Of a stretch of DNA of 64,000 nt, positions 62,913-64,000 are shown one piece after another. This DNA is from Roseiarcus sp036489975 (lineage in GTDB: Bacteria > Pseudomonadota > Alphaproteobacteria > Rhizobiales > Beijerinckiaceae). A program made the position numbers and the translations under genes. The notes under the pieces are model-generated. The model was not told where the DNA came from, did not search any database, and saw only the letters and a program-made list of their open reading frames with translations. The stretch spans positions 1-64,000 of the forward strand of contig DASXES010000088.1 of NCBI GenBank assembly GCA_036489975.1, given 5' to 3'. Every line of letters begins with the position of its first letter. Position 1 is the stretch's first letter.

Positions 62913-64000
62913 ATGGCAAAACAAAATCCGGCGACGGATCCGGTTTCGGCGGCGATGTCGGCGATCGAGAGCGCCTTGAACCTGACGGACGAGGATGAGG
63001 CCATGCTGGCCTCGGACGACAACGTCTCTTCGTCCCAGCTCATTCCCGCCAGGGCGACGACGGCTGCGCCGGTTCTGAAACCGAGCCCGCTCGCCGGCGA
63101 CTCGCCGACGCTCCTTCGCCCCGGCCCGTCTCTGCAGGGCGCTCCGGACAGCGAGCCCAAACCAGCGATTTCCGCGGCGACACCCGCGAACGACGACCGT
63201 GAGAACGTCGGCGCGGTCTTGCAAGCGATGAATGCGCGTCCAGCGAGCCGGACGCCGTTCATACTCGCCCTGATTGCCTCGCTCCTTTGGGCGGGTATCT
63301 GTGGACTCTACGCCTATGTGTCCGTGTGGCCCTCGGCTTCGAGGCGACCCCTCGAGATGCTCCTGCGGCCCGAAACGCCGCTATTTTTACTGGCGGCCCT
63401 GGCGCCAATCATCTTCATGTTCGCCTTTGCCGCGCTCTCCCGGCGGCTGCGGGAGTTGCGACAATCGGCGCGCGCGATCTCCCAGGTGGCGGTGCGCCTA
63501 GCCGAACCCGAGACGATGGCGGGCGATCACGTCGCGAACCTCTCGCAGGCCATCCGTCGCGAGCTTACGTCGATGGGAGACGGCGTCGAGCGTGCGCTTT
63601 CCCGCGCCGCGGAGCTCGAGACCCGCGTGCGATCTGAGGTTTCGACGCTCGAGCGATCCTATTCCGACAACGAGCGCAAGATCCGCCTGCTCATCGCTGA
63701 AATGGCCGATCAGCGCGAATCGATCGTGACCAGCGGGACGCGGGTTCGCGACGCCATAGCCACGGCTCACGACAGCATCACGGCGGACCTCGACGTGGCT
63801 GGCGGCAATCTGAGCGAGCGCCTCGCCGAAGTCGGCCAGAAGCTGAACGCTTCCCTCGGGACGGCGTCGGATGACATCACCGCGGCGATGGACCGCACCG
63901 GCTCTGCGACACTCGAGCGCATCGTCGCCGAAAGCGCCCGGATGAGCGTATCGATCGCCGCGGTCGGCGAAACCTTGGCCGAACGCCTTGCCAACACCAG
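62913..64000 (+). CDS. Large membrane-anchored coiled-coil protein (3' end outside window)
   Basis: Open from ATG 62913 (GGAGTGAGG upstream) to the window edge, 362 codons. The first 110 residues are an acidic, Pro/Ala-rich linker. Two membrane helices follow (about 115-138, FILALIASLLWAGICGLYAY, and 153-173, LFLLAALAPIIFMFAFAAL). After that the chain is helical and repetitive (LREL, SQAIRRELTSMGDGVERALSRAAELETRVRSEV, IRLLIAEMADQRESIV), with apolipoprotein- or kinesin-like repeats such as SITADLDVAGGNLSERLAEV. Very long proteins of this type are common in Hyphomicrobiales. They are annotated as hypothetical and suspected to have cell-envelope or chromosome-organising roles. The full length cannot be seen. 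Confidence 0.8.
   Translation, partial: MAKQNPATDPVSAAMSAIESALNLTDEDEAMLASDDNVSSSQLIPARATTAAPVLKPSPLAGDSPTLLRPGPSLQGAPDSEPKPAISAATPANDDRENVGAVLQAMNARPASRTPFILALIASLLWAGICGLYAYVSVWPSASRRPLEMLLRPETPLFLLAALAPIIFMFAFAALSRRLRELRQSARAISQVAVRLAEPETMAGDHVANLSQAIRRELTSMGDGVERALSRAAELETRVRSEVSTLERSYSDNERKIRLLIAEMADQRESIVTSGTRVRDAIATAHDSITADLDVAGGNLSERLAEVGQKLNASLGTASDDITAAMDRTGSATLERIVAESARMSVSIAAVGETLAERLANT

Overview
This is a GC-rich (roughly 65%) chromosomal window from an alphaproteobacterium. Four features point to Hyphomicrobiales (Rhizobiales), perhaps near Beijerinckiaceae or Methylocystaceae: a Porin_2-type outer membrane porin, a pyrE-pdxJ-acpS run, a single long Rsh (p)ppGpp enzyme, and a thioredoxin-reductase-like ferredoxin-NADP reductase paired with a 2Fe-2S ferredoxin. 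The family-level placement is inference. No CRISPR array, rRNA, insertion sequence or prophage is visible. One tRNA-Thr(TGT) is present.

Layout, left to right. 1-8.7 kb: a Tat-exported metallo-beta-lactamase-fold enzyme (cut by the window edge), a decayed cytochrome c that has lost its heme motif, an ECF sigma/anti-sigma pair, recG, an opgC-like acyltransferase overlapping an SGNH hydrolase, and an aldo/keto reductase. 8.7-12.7 kb: a trehalose operon, otsB - GH15 glycosidase - otsA. 13-20 kb: a 1155-residue fused indolepyruvate:ferredoxin oxidoreductase, then a broken and an intact cyclase-family hydrolase followed by an amidase. 20-32 kb: an orphan HTH protein, a choloylglycine-hydrolase-family enzyme, metH with a palindromic operator candidate, maeB, a GT25 glycosyltransferase, kup and a PcaD-like lactonase.

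32.7-35.7 kb holds the most unusual gene: a 985-residue protein with a calpain-like Cys-His-Asn catalytic domain and six 48-residue FG-GAP-like repeats, with no signal peptide. 36-44 kb: a gamma-glutamylcyclotransferase that seems to start at ACG right behind rsh, a large porin, a 1.5-kb gene-poor stretch holding the decayed 5' end of a second porin, and the pyrE-pdxJ-acpS operon. 44-56 kb: a cupin, tRNA-Thr, a DUF3891 protein, and a divergent cluster that couples a ribose-type ABC importer and a PuuE-like deacetylase to HyuA/HyuB (ATP-dependent cyclic amide hydrolase) and a quinone oxidoreductase. This looks like an uptake and ring-opening pathway for an unknown cyclic amide or imide. 56-64 kb: a second HTH paralogue, small membrane proteins, an OprB-type porin, a methyltransferase, the fdx-fnr pair, an HPt protein and the start of a large coiled-coil membrane protein.

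Between genes there are two families of dispersed repeats, each with two copies here. Within each family the copies have equal length (62 nt and 58 nt) and perfectly conserved ends around a divergent centre. Together with the paralogous 166-residue HTH proteins, the calpain-like protein and the divergent HyuAB/ABC cluster, these are the least explained parts of the window.
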